Shown: positions 1-6,689, numbered from the stretch's first letter. The stretch is DNA of 36,919 nucleotides from Paenibacillaceae bacterium (GCA_015057705.1 SVDU01000031.1:1-36919), one strand, 5' to 3'. A program made the numbers and translations. The notes: generated by a model not told the origin, from the sequence alone.

Positions 1-27
1 TCAGCAACTAAATAAACTCTCTAGGGT

Positions 28-60
28 GTTACACTTTTTATTTGCACTTTGTTACACTTT
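28..60. repeat. Short direct repeat GTTACACTTT, 23-bp period
   Basis: The ten bases GTTACACTTT occur at 28-37 and again at 51-60, with a related GCACTTT at 44-50 between them. A two-turn spacing can mark an operator, but no promoter or gene start is visible beside it. The rest of 1-188, downstream of the anti-sigma gene, shows nothing else I can name, and no convincing terminator. Confidence 0.35.
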
Positions 61-188
61 GGGGTTGCAAAAAACAACATAATCCGACATACATAATTTA
101 AAACTATGTATACTTAAATCGTATCAGAACTGGAGCAGGTTTCAAATTAGCTCTGTATTATAACTTCTTGGTTAAATTTAGAAGCTAA

Positions 189-968
189 TTAATTAACTCC
201 TTTCCATACTAACGTGCCCTTTTCTTTCTGCATGTCAAATTCCTCATCAGAAAGCTTTTCAAGTCTATTCAAATTTCTGACCGGTAAATAATAAATCTCT
301 ATCATCTGCGGCTTGTAGTCCACAGTTTCGTATCCATCACCATATATGTCTGATCCTGTACTACTACCGCTTTCACTATAAGCTGCAAGGTCAGAGTCAA
401 AGAGCAGGCTGGTCCACAACGTTTTAGCGTAGCAGTAGTAAATAACCCTTACATTCTCTCCATTTCGATTGACCTCCCTGCCTGTTGAACTTTCAGAAAT
501 TTGAGAAATCCCCCTATAAACTCTTTCAACTACATTAATTATATCACCAGAATCCTTTTGCTTGACATCCACAGCCTTTGAAGTATCCAATTTCTCCCAT
601 ATAACTCTACCTTTTTCATTGGTTATAACCACAGAAGGACATAATTCCACAGACATGCGGTTGACGTCAAAGGGGAGTGGTATTTGATAATTCTTTGCAA
701 AGATAATTAAACCGCACAATACGATGATACAAGTCAAAAGGGCAACCATAATATTCTTATGTATCATTTTTGCTTTTAACCGTTTAAGAAAATCGATATT
801 TTTATCTTCATTCGGTATTTCTTGGGGAATAACTACTGACATTTCTTCATAAACCGTCCGGCAATTGTCGCAATTATCAAGATGTTTTCTTATTTCTGTA
901 TTTGTTTCTTCACTTGTCAAACCGTCAATGTAATTAGATAACAGATCTTTTACAATGGAACATTTCAT
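189..968 (-). CDS. Zinc-finger anti-sigma factor, membrane-anchored
   Basis: This 259-aa protein probably holds the adjacent ECF sigma factor inactive at the membrane until a signal arrives. The N-terminal 40 residues carry a zinc-binding anti-sigma (ZAS/zf-HC2) pattern: C3, then H29-x3-C33-x2-C36. One transmembrane segment spans about residues 73-91, leaving roughly 165 residues outside. That outer part is rich in Ser, Gly and Tyr and I do not recognise it as a named sensor domain. Its ATG overlaps the sigma-factor stop by 4 bp (ATGA-type), so the two are translationally coupled. The role follows from the ZAS motif and pairing; the signal is unknown. Confidence 0.85.
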   Translation of the reverse strand: MKCSIVKDLLSNYIDGLTSEETNTEIRKHLDNCDNCRTVYEEMSVVIPQEIPNEDKNIDFLKRLKAKMIHKNIMVALLTCIIVLCGLIIFAKNYQIPLPFDVNRMSVELCPSVVITNEKGRVIWEKLDTSKAVDVKQKDSGDIINVVERVYRGISQISESSTGREVNRNGENVRVIYYCYAKTLWTSLLFDSDLAAYSESGSSTGSDIYGDGYETVDYKPQMIEIYYLPVRNLNRLEKLSDEEFDMQKEKGTLVWKGVN

Positions 969-1450
969 TTAAGTCTCTCCATTTCCTTAATTATTTTTTG
1001 TTTAGATCGATAGTACGTGGTACGTGCCCAATTTTCGTTCTTACCTAAAATCTCGCCAATCTCTGCGAATGAAAACTCACCCGTCAAACGCATATGTACC
1101 AACTCACGCATTGGCTCCGGCAATGCGTGAATCGCCTTATATAAGGTTGTTTTTTCCATTCGAAGCAATGTGGATATTTCCGGTGATTCATAACCCGGCA
1201 CTTCGTCCGTAAGCTCAATCTGCTTCCATCGAGAGCGCTTAGCCAGCCATTGATACCAAATGTGCTTAGCTATTTGACAAAGCCATACTACCAACTTACA
1301 ACTTCCGTCATAATTGCCTATGGTCCGCATAGCGCGAAAGAATGTCTCTTGTGTTAGGTCTTCTGCCAAATCTTCATTATGAGTTAGACTAAGCAAGTAT
1401 TTATACACCGCCTTTGCATGCTGATTGTAGGCTCTCTCAATATCATCCAA
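965..1450 (-). CDS. ECF-type RNA polymerase sigma factor
   Basis: This 161-aa sigma-70 factor of the extracytoplasmic-function group directs RNA polymerase to a small regulon. Region 2 covers about residues 5-75, with the typical DLTQETFFRA at 31-40. Region 4 covers about 100-155 and holds the helix-turn-helix FAEIGEILGKNENWARTTYY. The length is normal for a two-domain ECF factor. The start is TTG at 1448-1450: a GGAGG lies 8 nt upstream, and no better ATG exists. It is the first gene of a two-gene operon with its anti-sigma factor. The targets cannot be read from the window, although an ECF-like promoter sits just upstream. Confidence 0.9.
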   Translation of the reverse strand: MDDIERAYNQHAKAVYKYLLSLTHNEDLAEDLTQETFFRAMRTIGNYDGSCKLVVWLCQIAKHIWYQWLAKRSRWKQIELTDEVPGYESPEISTLLRMEKTTLYKAIHALPEPMRELVHMRLTGEFSFAEIGEILGKNENWARTTYYRSKQKIIKEMERLK

Positions 1451-1486
1451 GGTAGCTTCCTCCAGTCTTTCTTATTTTCATCCATA

Positions 1487-1513
1487 TATCCGATAAAGTG
1501 AAGCTTCGTTACA
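1487..1513 (-). promoter_or_regulatory. Candidate ECF autoregulatory promoter
   Basis: On the minus strand TGTAAC (1508-1513) is followed after 15 nt by CGGATA (1487-1492), about 37 nt before the TTG start of the sigma gene. The pair resembles Firmicutes ECF promoters, which have an AAC core at -35 and a CGT/CGG-like -10, and could give autoregulation. The spacing is one base short of the usual 16-17. Confidence 0.4.
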
Positions 1514-1699
1514 AAAAAATTGATAAGATTATGAAAATAACTAAAATTTTTATACGTATATATTACATCACTAATTAAGTCAAATTCAAACAGATCTCAA
1601 CTTTCTGACTAAAATCAGTTAATCTTTCTAATATATCCAATTTTCCAAATGTACGTTCTTAATTACTATTGTGCCAAGTCATCAGGACGACGGCTAGCC

Positions 1700-1795
1700 T
1701 CAGAATAATCGTCTCAGAATAATTTCCTCTACCGACTTTGGTATATTTTCGTGTTCTAATACTTCTTTTGCTAAATCTAAAAAACTATAACCCAT
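1700..1795 (-). pseudogene. HARE-HTH domain stub, truncated gene
   Basis: A 31-codon reading frame starts at ATG 1795 behind AAAGGGG and begins MGYSFLDLAKEVLEHEN, then stops after EEIILRRLF. The opening resembles the first helices of the HARE winged-helix domain (SFLDLAxxVLxxENxPxxxxEI), found at the N-termini of restriction-endonuclease-like proteins and the RNA polymerase delta subunit. Real family members are far longer, so this is probably a remnant. Near the break, CTCAGAATAAT occurs twice (1699-1709 and 1713-1723), a 14-bp tandem duplication that may have destroyed the frame. The family call rests on about 25 residues. Confidence 0.45.
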
Positions 1796-2206
1796 AAATT
1801 AATTACCCCTTTAATATTTCTATATTAATCTATTAATACAAATATCATGTTTTTGGAAATATTGAGAGAATCCTCGATAAGAATATGAACTGATTAAAAG
1901 TACTTTTATTTTATACCAAAGACATACCAATTTCAAGTGTCCTCCCCCAAAAAAGTAATCTATCTGGTTAAATGTTTTATCTTCAAATAAGGATTTCGCT
2001 AATTTATATCTACATTTCAGCGAAACCCCTATTCGTTTTGGCAAAAGCAGTAATTTAAACATGTTCAATTTTGATTCTTGTCTAATTTCTGTTTTAAAAA
2101 TTAAACGAAAAATTGAAGGTGATTTCAAAATGTGAAATTCGCTTATAAAACGGGAAACTCGGAATGCAATTGACCAACTCGTAATGTTATTTAATATGAA
2201 AATGCA

Positions 2207-2240
2207 AATTTTGGCACTCAACATGTATAATTTTGGCACT
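2207..2240 (+). promoter_or_regulatory. Two-copy 12-bp direct repeat upstream of a promoter-like site
   Basis: AATTTTGGCACT occurs exactly at 2207-2218 and 2229-2240, a 22-bp period (about two helix turns). Directly after it a promoter-like pair, TTGATT (2245-2250) and TATTAT (2267-2272) with a 16-nt spacer, points towards the secreted-protein gene. Direct repeats with this period just upstream of -35 are typical of activators such as LytTR regulators. The regulator and target are not established. Confidence 0.4.
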
Positions 2241-2539
2241 TGTATTGATTTATTACATGTTAGTGTTATTATAAATTAAAGTTGATTAACGATTTTAGGG
2301 GAAGGATCTTTTTTAAAAGAAGCTTGAAGATAACGAATATTTTATCAGCTTAGATTACAATTAGATAAATAAATTTTTTATATAATCATGCGTGCTTTAT
2401 ATAAATTTGTGTTTTAAGTTTTATTTACTATGGTGCAAACTATGTAAAAAGACCAGGAGTCTAAATCATGATATCCAAGTGAATAAAAAATGTCACATTC
2501 CAGGCATTCCCTAAAATCAGCATATCGCCCCCAGGCATC

Positions 2540-2620
2540 TTTATGCAGCATAAGATTATCACTTCCACATTTCTTGTACTACCCTTTTTTCTGCCATCTA
2601 ATGTGCCAAATACTTTCCCC
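2540..2620. repeat. Left arm of a long inverted repeat
   Basis: These 81 bp, read on the minus strand, match 3518-3606 on the plus strand at about 73 of 81 positions, apart from one 8-nt insertion (TTTAAATG) in the right arm. Shared blocks include GGAAGTGATAATCTTATGCT and AAGTATTTGG. The two arms bracket the secreted-protein gene and the 53-aa gene behind it. Confidence 0.85.
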
Positions 2621-2693
2621 TGCACAACTATAAAAATGAGTTTAGTTTTAGTAGAAAGTAATGTACCCAAACACAAAAAGGAGGAGCAAAAAT

Positions 2694-3350
2694 ATGTTCA
2701 AAAAGTTATTTACAATATTATTTTCGGTTATTATGGTTTTGGGAATGGGAACGATGACCTTTGCGGCTGACGCATCCGTAGTTTCTAAGGATGAAGTAAT
2801 GGATCAGCTGAACTCTATTGATTTTGGCAGAGATGTCACATTTACAGCGTTACCACAGTCAAAATTAAGTGACCAAGAGTTGTTGAAATTTGACTCTGTT
2901 GAGGAGGCGGAAGCGTATCTGAAAAAATCTATAGCGAAGTCAAGCAAACTTACAATTCCTTCCCAGACTTCTTTGCAAAACAGTATTATGCGACAGATTA
3001 ATACCAATGCTCTCGCAGGAAAAGGTGGTGCAGCATGGTACGATGGTGAGGTATGGTGGTGGGGTGGTGGAAACACCAGTTTGTTATCGATGACACATGC
3101 TGTGGTTAAATTCTACTACAATGGTTCCGATAAAATATCGAATATTACCGTTAAGGATTCTTATATGACGGGAATTGTTGGCGCTACTTGGACACATAGA
3201 AGTGGTAGCGCTACAGCATTGGGAGGATTGAACGCAAAATATTCTGTAACAGGAACGTGGTTTATTGGTATTTCTGTAGCGGGTTACCCTGTTGGTGCTT
3301 CTTTTAATGAAACTCTGAAATCTAATACAATTACTATGAAGATTGGTTAA
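2694..3350 (+). CDS. Secreted Trp/Gly-rich protein of unknown function
   Basis: I do not recognise a family with confidence. The 218-aa product has a clear Sec signal peptide (MFKKLFTILF, hydrophobic to about residue 21, cleavage near TFA-AD at 24-25). An 80-residue charged helical part follows, then from about residue 112 an aromatic and glycine-rich, probably beta-strand domain: WYDGEVWWWGGGN at 115-127, TWTHRSGSATALGG at 165-178 and an NTITMKIG end. The start at 2694 is fixed by AAGGAGGAG about 7-10 nt upstream; a longer frame from 2661 lacks a ribosome site. The layout (secreted, Trp/Gly-rich, small membrane protein directly behind) recalls lactococcin-972-type bacteriocin loci, but the consensus is not matched. 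Confidence 0.8.
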   Translation: MFKKLFTILFSVIMVLGMGTMTFAADASVVSKDEVMDQLNSIDFGRDVTFTALPQSKLSDQELLKFDSVEEAEAYLKKSIAKSSKLTIPSQTSLQNSIMRQINTNALAGKGGAAWYDGEVWWWGGGNTSLLSMTHAVVKFYYNGSDKISNITVKDSYMTGIVGATWTHRSGSATALGGLNAKYSVTGTWFIGISVAGYPVGASFNETLKSNTITMKIG

Positions 3351-3351
3351 T

Positions 3352-3513
3352 ATGATGAAGAATGTTGTTTTGATAATCGTAGGGCTACTTTTACTTGTTT
3401 TCGTTATTATCTTTCCGCTACCGACAATGTTAGCAATTTCTGGAGTAGTATGGAGAATTATAATTGGATTCTTTGGTTGTATTTTGATTTATAAAACAGT
3501 TCGTAAAAAATAA
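3352..3513 (+). CDS. Small two-helix membrane protein (53 aa)
   Basis: The ATG is one base after the stop of the secreted-protein gene, so it is probably expressed by translational coupling. There is no strong ribosome site of its own. The 53 residues form two hydrophobic segments (about 5-27 and 29-47) joined by a short turn and end in TVRKK, which suggests both ends are cytoplasmic. It lies inside the same pair of inverted repeats as the secreted-protein gene. A partner, export or self-protection role for that product is an inference from position alone; no family is recognised. Confidence 0.6.
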   Translation: MMKNVVLIIVGLLLLVFVIIFPLPTMLAISGVVWRIIIGFFGCILIYKTVRKK

Positions 3514-3517
3514 TGCT

Positions 3518-3606
3518 GGGGGAAGTATTTGGTACATTAGATTGCAGATAAAAGGGTAGTGCAAAAAATGTTTAAATGCGGAAGTGATAATCTTATGCTA
3601 CATAAA
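3518..3606. repeat. Right arm of a long inverted repeat
   Basis: This 89-bp arm pairs with 2540-2620 in opposite orientation and begins 5 bp after the stop of the 53-aa gene. It differs from the left arm by single changes and an extra TTTAAATG. No transposase or recombinase is encoded between the arms. Confidence 0.85.
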
Positions 3607-3693
3607 CGTTATAATTATATATATTATTTATTAAAAAACAGAAAAAACATGGGTGCTTACCACCCCCTACCCATTTTAGGAGGACAAACATGA
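3568..3693 (+). CDS. Possible 41-aa ORF overlapping the next gene
   Basis: An open frame starts at ATG 3568 inside the right inverted repeat and ends at TGA 3691-3693, overlapping the ATG of the next gene in an ATGA junction. The start has only a weak AAAGGG 11 nt upstream. The peptide (MFKCGSDNLMLHKR and onward) matches nothing I know. It could be a leader that couples translation to the downstream membrane protein, or chance. A GGGTG-cttac-CACCC hairpin lies in its second half, before the AGGAGG of the next gene. Confidence 0.25.
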   Translation: MFKCGSDNLMLHKRYNYIYYLLKNRKNMGAYHPLPILGGQT

Positions 3694-4082
3694 AAAAGAA
3701 TACACTTCTCTTCTTTTTATTTACATTAGCATGCCTGATTATATTGATTGGTGGTATTGAATTAATAAAATATTATACTCAACTTAATCGACAATATTAT
3801 ACTTATATATACCCAATTATGGTAATGAAACTGCTCTTTCCTTGTAGTTTAGGACTTTTACTTTTTTTTCGCCAACATATTAGGATGGAAGTTTACTCGA
3901 TTCATAGAGTAGTTGTAGATGGGGTTGCAACCCTAGTAGTAGTAGTATATTTACTGATTATATCCCGAAGGCTTATTACCTATATTTTTGCTCAAGCCGA
4001 AACACTGATATGTTTTACCTTATTACTTAGCTCATTTTTGAATAGTTTGTTGGAATGGAAAAGATATAAGAGTTCTAACTAA
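3690..4082 (+). CDS. Four-helix membrane protein, unknown function
   Basis: The 130-aa product is almost all membrane: hydrophobic stretches at about residues 5-26, 40-60, 75-95 and 103-120, with short basic loops and a RYKSSN tail. AGGAGG 6 nt before the ATG gives a firm start. It is the last gene before a strong pair of hairpins at 4152-4230. No catalytic or transport motif is visible. It lies just outside the inverted repeats that bracket the secreted-protein gene, and a functional link with that gene is only possible. Composition is very AT-rich, as in the rest of this island. Confidence 0.7.
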   Translation: MKKNTLLFFLFTLACLIILIGGIELIKYYTQLNRQYYTYIYPIMVMKLLFPCSLGLLLFFRQHIRMEVYSIHRVVVDGVATLVVVVYLLIISRRLITYIFAQAETLICFTLLLSSFLNSLLEWKRYKSSN

Positions 4083-4151
4083 AACAGTATATGCAGGTAT
4101 GGTATTAACAGCCGAAAGATTCAAGCGATAAAAAATTAATAGTTATTACCT

Positions 4152-4184
4152 TAAGGTCTCCTATTTTTCTTGTAGGAGACCTTA
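4152..4184 (+). other. Perfect 12-bp hairpin without U-tract
   Basis: TAAGGTCTCCTA and its exact complement TAGGAGACCTTA enclose a 9-nt loop. No T-run follows, so it is not a classic terminator by itself. It may protect the 3' end or act with the terminator 12 bp downstream. Confidence 0.6.
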
Positions 4185-4195
4185 GACTATAGACA

Positions 4196-4230
4196 AAGTC
4201 CCGGGCGGATGCCCGGGACTTATTTTTTTA
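4196..4230 (+). terminator. Rho-independent terminator of the membrane-protein unit
   Basis: AAGTCCCGGGC pairs perfectly with GCCCGGGACTT around a GGAT loop, followed by ATTTTTTTAA. The 11-bp GC-rich stem and T-run make this a strong intrinsic terminator on the plus strand. Confidence 0.9.
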
Positions 4231-4265
4231 ATTGTCAAAAAATTCAATATCTATAAGGATTCCTG

Positions 4266-4341
4266 GTAAGTGCTTCAAAAAATAGCATACTATTTAGTTT
4301 ACATTATTTATACTAAGCTGAAGGCATCATTTTTTGAAGCA
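4266..4341. repeat. 13-bp inverted repeat and possible IS66-type end
   Basis: TGCTTCAAAAAAT (4271-4283) and ATTTTTTGAAGCA (4329-4341) are exact inverted copies 45 bp apart. Together with the preceding bases, the outer copy reads GTAAGTGCTTCAAAAAAT from 4267. IS66-family elements characteristically begin with GTAA, and the transposase remnant next to it ends at 4327. So 4267 may be the right end of the decayed element; the hairpin could also serve as its terminator. Confidence 0.45.
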
Positions 4342-4683
4342 TTTTTTATGTTTTAATGTAAGCCGGCATCTGTCAGGCAGTTCCTTTGACCATGGAAGAT
4401 ATTGATTCAGAAGTTCTGGATGTTAGAGATGATTGTTGTTTGGCATCTCTTCAAGAAGATATTTCAAATATTCATACACATCCAGATGATTGGCTATGGC
4501 ACTTTCCACCAGCGTTTACAAGACAGCGTTAGCCCTGGCTCCCTTTGGAGTATCTGCAAACAGCCAGGCACGTCTTGCTGTTGCAAATAGCTTAATATTT
4601 GCTTCACAAAGATTGATAGAAAGTGGAATTCTCCCATCTTCAAGGTAGGTTTATCTACAAATTCCGATTTAGCTTTCAGCTAC
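4327..4683 (-). pseudogene. IS66-family transposase C-terminal remnant
   Basis: On the minus strand the translation reads TYLEDGRIPLSINLCEANIK, then LFATARRAWLFADTPKGARA, then LVESAIANHLDVYEYLKYLL and ends with YLPWSKELPDRCRL. These blocks are the characteristic C-terminus of IS66 (TnpC) transposases. In-frame stops interrupt it (before TYLEDG, after ANAVL and after NNNHL). The catalytic core and accessory genes upstream are missing, so this is a dead fragment of about 115 codons. It marks past insertion and deletion at the boundary between the AT-rich island and the conserved rRNA methyltransferase gene. Confidence 0.9.
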
Positions 4684-4836
4684 AAGGCCTAAATACTTAT
4701 TTGACAGAATCAAAACCTTTTGCCAAAACGTTCATTTCCCATACCCCACCACGGTAACCGGAAACATATTTCACTCTACCTAACCACAAAAGTACACCTA
4801 CATATCCCCTTCAAAACCCCGAAACCCTTTAATTTC

Positions 4837-6198
4837 CTAGGCTTTCCGCTCCAGCAGAACAACCGTTTCAACGTTTGCCGTCGAAGGAAACATGTCCACG
4901 CAACACACCTTAACCACCTCATACCCCCTCATCTGCAGCACTTCTAAATCTCTCACCAGACTAGTCGGCTTACAAGATACATAAACCAGCCTGTCCACTC
5001 CAAAATCAATAATCTTCCCCAGCGCCTTGGGATGAATCCCATCCCTGGGTGGATCCAGAATAATAAGATCCGGCTTATCTTCCAGTTCATCAATCACCTT
5101 TAATACATCCCCTGCAATAAATTCGCAGTTATCCAGACCGTTTCTCGCAGCATTCTCTCTTGCCGCTTCCACTGCCTCCTCTACAATCTCCACACCCACC
5201 ACTTTTTTCGCAACAGGTGCAATAATCTGGGCAATCGTTCCAGTACCACTATATAAATCAAAAACCACCTTATCCTTTGTCTCCCCTACATACCCTCTTG
5301 TGGTTTCATACAGCACTTCCGCCCCCAGTGAATTAGTCTGAAAGAAGGAAAACGGTGAAATCTTAAACTTCAGTCCCAGTAATTCCTCATAAAAATAATC
5401 CTGTCCATATAAAATATCCGTCCGGTCACTCTTTACCACATCTGCCAGACTGTCATTCAATGTATGAAGAATTCCAACAATTTTTCCATTCAGTTTCAAG
5501 TTAAGCAGCGCATCAGCGAAAGGCTTTAGATCAAGCTCCTCCTGAGTCGTGGTGACAAGATCAACCAGAATCTCACCTGTCTTCACGGCTCTGCGCACCA
5601 GTAGATGACGTAAATATCCGGTATGCTGCATCTTCTTATAAAATCCGACCCCTAATTTATCAAAATATTCCTTAGCCGCCTTTAAAATATCACAAAAATC
5701 TGTATCCACAATCTTACATTCAGTCGTGGTCACCACATCATAGAAGCTTCCTCTTTTATGCATTCCCAGGGAAAGAGGGCCATCCTTATATTCATCTCCA
5801 AAGGAAAACTCCATCTTATTACGATACTTATCTTCTGTCGGGCTTGGTTTAATTCCTTCAAATATAAAATCGCCTGTCACAACGCCATCTAACAGGGATT
5901 TCACCTGCTGTTCCTTAATCTTTAACTGTTCTTCGTAAGGAATGGTCTGATAGGTGCAGCCCCCGCAGATTCCAAAATGAGGGCAGGGATCTTTTGCATA
6001 TTCCAGAGGGGATTTCTCTAAAACTTCAAGAATCCGGCCTTCGCATTTCCCCCCTCTTTTTTTATTAATCATCACTTTCAATTTCTGTCCGGGAAGTGCG
6101 TGCTTTACACCAATTCTTCCTTCTGGAAGTTCTATCATGCCTTTATCAGGAAATTCAAACCGTCCGATTGTACCTTCGTATATCTCACCCTTTTTCAC
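4837..6198 (-). CDS. rlmD: 23S rRNA (uracil-5-)-methyltransferase, RlmD/RumA family
   Basis: This SAM-dependent enzyme makes 5-methyluridine in 23S rRNA. The 453-aa chain has an N-terminal TRAM-like RNA-binding part (about 1-60), an iron-sulfur motif CPHFGICGGC (C72, C78, C81) with a likely fourth ligand C161, a SAM-binding segment FDLYSGTGTIAQI, the DPPRDG loop, and the catalytic nucleophile C409 in YVSCKP. Length and motif order are normal. The start is GTG at 6196-6198, with GGAG 9 nt upstream. Firmicutes paralogues modify U747, U1939 or both, and the sequence alone does not decide which, so the symbol is a family label. Confidence 0.88.
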   Translation of the reverse strand: MKKGEIYEGTIGRFEFPDKGMIELPEGRIGVKHALPGQKLKVMINKKRGGKCEGRILEVLEKSPLEYAKDPCPHFGICGGCTYQTIPYEEQLKIKEQQVKSLLDGVVTGDFIFEGIKPSPTEDKYRNKMEFSFGDEYKDGPLSLGMHKRGSFYDVVTTTECKIVDTDFCDILKAAKEYFDKLGVGFYKKMQHTGYLRHLLVRRAVKTGEILVDLVTTTQEELDLKPFADALLNLKLNGKIVGILHTLNDSLADVVKSDRTDILYGQDYFYEELLGLKFKISPFSFFQTNSLGAEVLYETTRGYVGETKDKVVFDLYSGTGTIAQIIAPVAKKVVGVEIVEEAVEAARENAARNGLDNCEFIAGDVLKVIDELEDKPDLIILDPPRDGIHPKALGKIIDFGVDRLVYVSCKPTSLVRDLEVLQMRGYEVVKVCCVDMFPSTANVETVVLLERKA

Positions 6199-6259
6199 TT
6201 ATGCTGACTCCTTTTATTCTCTTAAATTTTCATTTAAATTATATATTCTGTCATGTAAA

Positions 6260-6290
6260 AGAGCGTGTCTCACTTTCTGAGGCACGCTCT
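6260..6290 (-). terminator. Intrinsic terminator after the acidic-tailed membrane protein gene
   Basis: AGAGCGTG pairs with CACGCTCT, extended inwards by a G-T pair and CTCA/TGAG, around a 5-nt loop. On the minus strand the stem is followed by TTTTACATG. It lies 18 bp past the stop of the 97-aa gene and separates it from rlmD. Confidence 0.8.
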
Positions 6291-6307
6291 CCTTTTAATG
6301 CCAGATT

Positions 6308-6601
6308 TTATTCTTCGGAACTAGCTTCCGACTTTTCATCCTCAAAGAAATCATCGTCGAAATCATCATCAAAATCGTCTTCAAAATCTTCCAGATAATC
6401 CGGAGTAAAGAAACGATATACGGTGTAAGCAATCCCAGCTACTGCCGCTACTGCGCCTATGATCGCGAGTATCCAGAGGATACAGTTTTTCTTCTTTTCT
6501 TCCTGTTCTCTTTTATGAAGCAATTCATTCACTCTGCTTGAGTTCATAAGATCTTCCAGTTTGCTCATAGCTTCTTTGCTCATTGCATCAAATCTGTTCA
6601 T
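6308..6601 (-). CDS. Small membrane protein with acidic tail
   Basis: The 97-aa protein has a cytoplasmic-looking N-terminal helix (about 1-40, with the basic/acidic run KREQEEKKK), one transmembrane segment at about 42-67 (CILWILAIIGAVAAVAGIAY) and a strongly acidic end with repeated DDDF units (about 72-90) then EASSEE. Proteins of this build occur in many Lachnospiraceae, but I know of no assigned function. The start is backed by an AAAGGA about 9 nt upstream. It forms its own transcription unit, with an extended -10 promoter behind it and a terminator after it. Confidence 0.75.
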   Translation of the reverse strand: MNRFDAMSKEAMSKLEDLMNSSRVNELLHKREQEEKKKNCILWILAIIGAVAAVAGIAYTVYRFFTPDYLEDFEDDFDDDFDDDFFEDEKSEASSEE

Positions 6602-6680
6602 GTCTCCACGTCCTTTCTGAGAGCCCTGCTTTCATTCATATCCTTTACGGCATAGATTTCTCTCTTTGCCTGTAGCAGTT

Positions 6681-6689
6681 ATTATACCA
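6681..6689 (-). promoter_or_regulatory. Extended -10 promoter for the 97-aa gene
   Basis: Read on the minus strand, this is TGGTATAAT, an extended -10 (TGnTATAAT), about 80 nt before the ATG. No good -35 is visible, as expected for this promoter class. Confidence 0.5.

Larger units (their letters stand above)
1796..2693. other. AT-rich intergenic stretch, no convincing gene
   Basis: About 900 bp between the HARE stub and the secreted-protein gene contain no reading frame with both a ribosome site and plausible composition. What it does hold is a 12-bp direct repeat at 2207-2240, a possible plus-strand promoter just after it, and the left inverted repeat at 2540-2620. A minus-strand open frame at 1820-2239 looks like chance. 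Confidence 0.5.

Noticed and set aside
183-190. AATTAGCT/AGCTAATT inverted repeat (145-152 with 183-190) as anti-sigma terminator
   Set aside because: AT-rich stem, 30-nt loop, overlap with the stop codon and no T-run.
1820-2239. 139-aa minus-strand open frame
   Set aside because: Its start lies within the 12-bp direct repeat, it has no ribosome site, its composition is that of translated AT-rich non-coding DNA, and no motif is visible.
2461-2676. 71-aa minus-strand frame through the left inverted repeat
   Set aside because: No ribosome site, and the matching frame in the right repeat arm contains a stop, so the repeat is not conserved as coding sequence.
2694-3350. Firm assignment of the secreted protein as a lactococcin-972 bacteriocin
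   Set aside because: Size, signal peptide and context are suggestive, but the characteristic lactococcin-972 consensus and the usual ABC/immunity genes are not seen.
6096-6398. 100-aa plus-strand frame ending in a Lys/Ser repeat
   Set aside because: The repeat is the reverse reading of the acidic DDDF tail of the 97-aa membrane protein.
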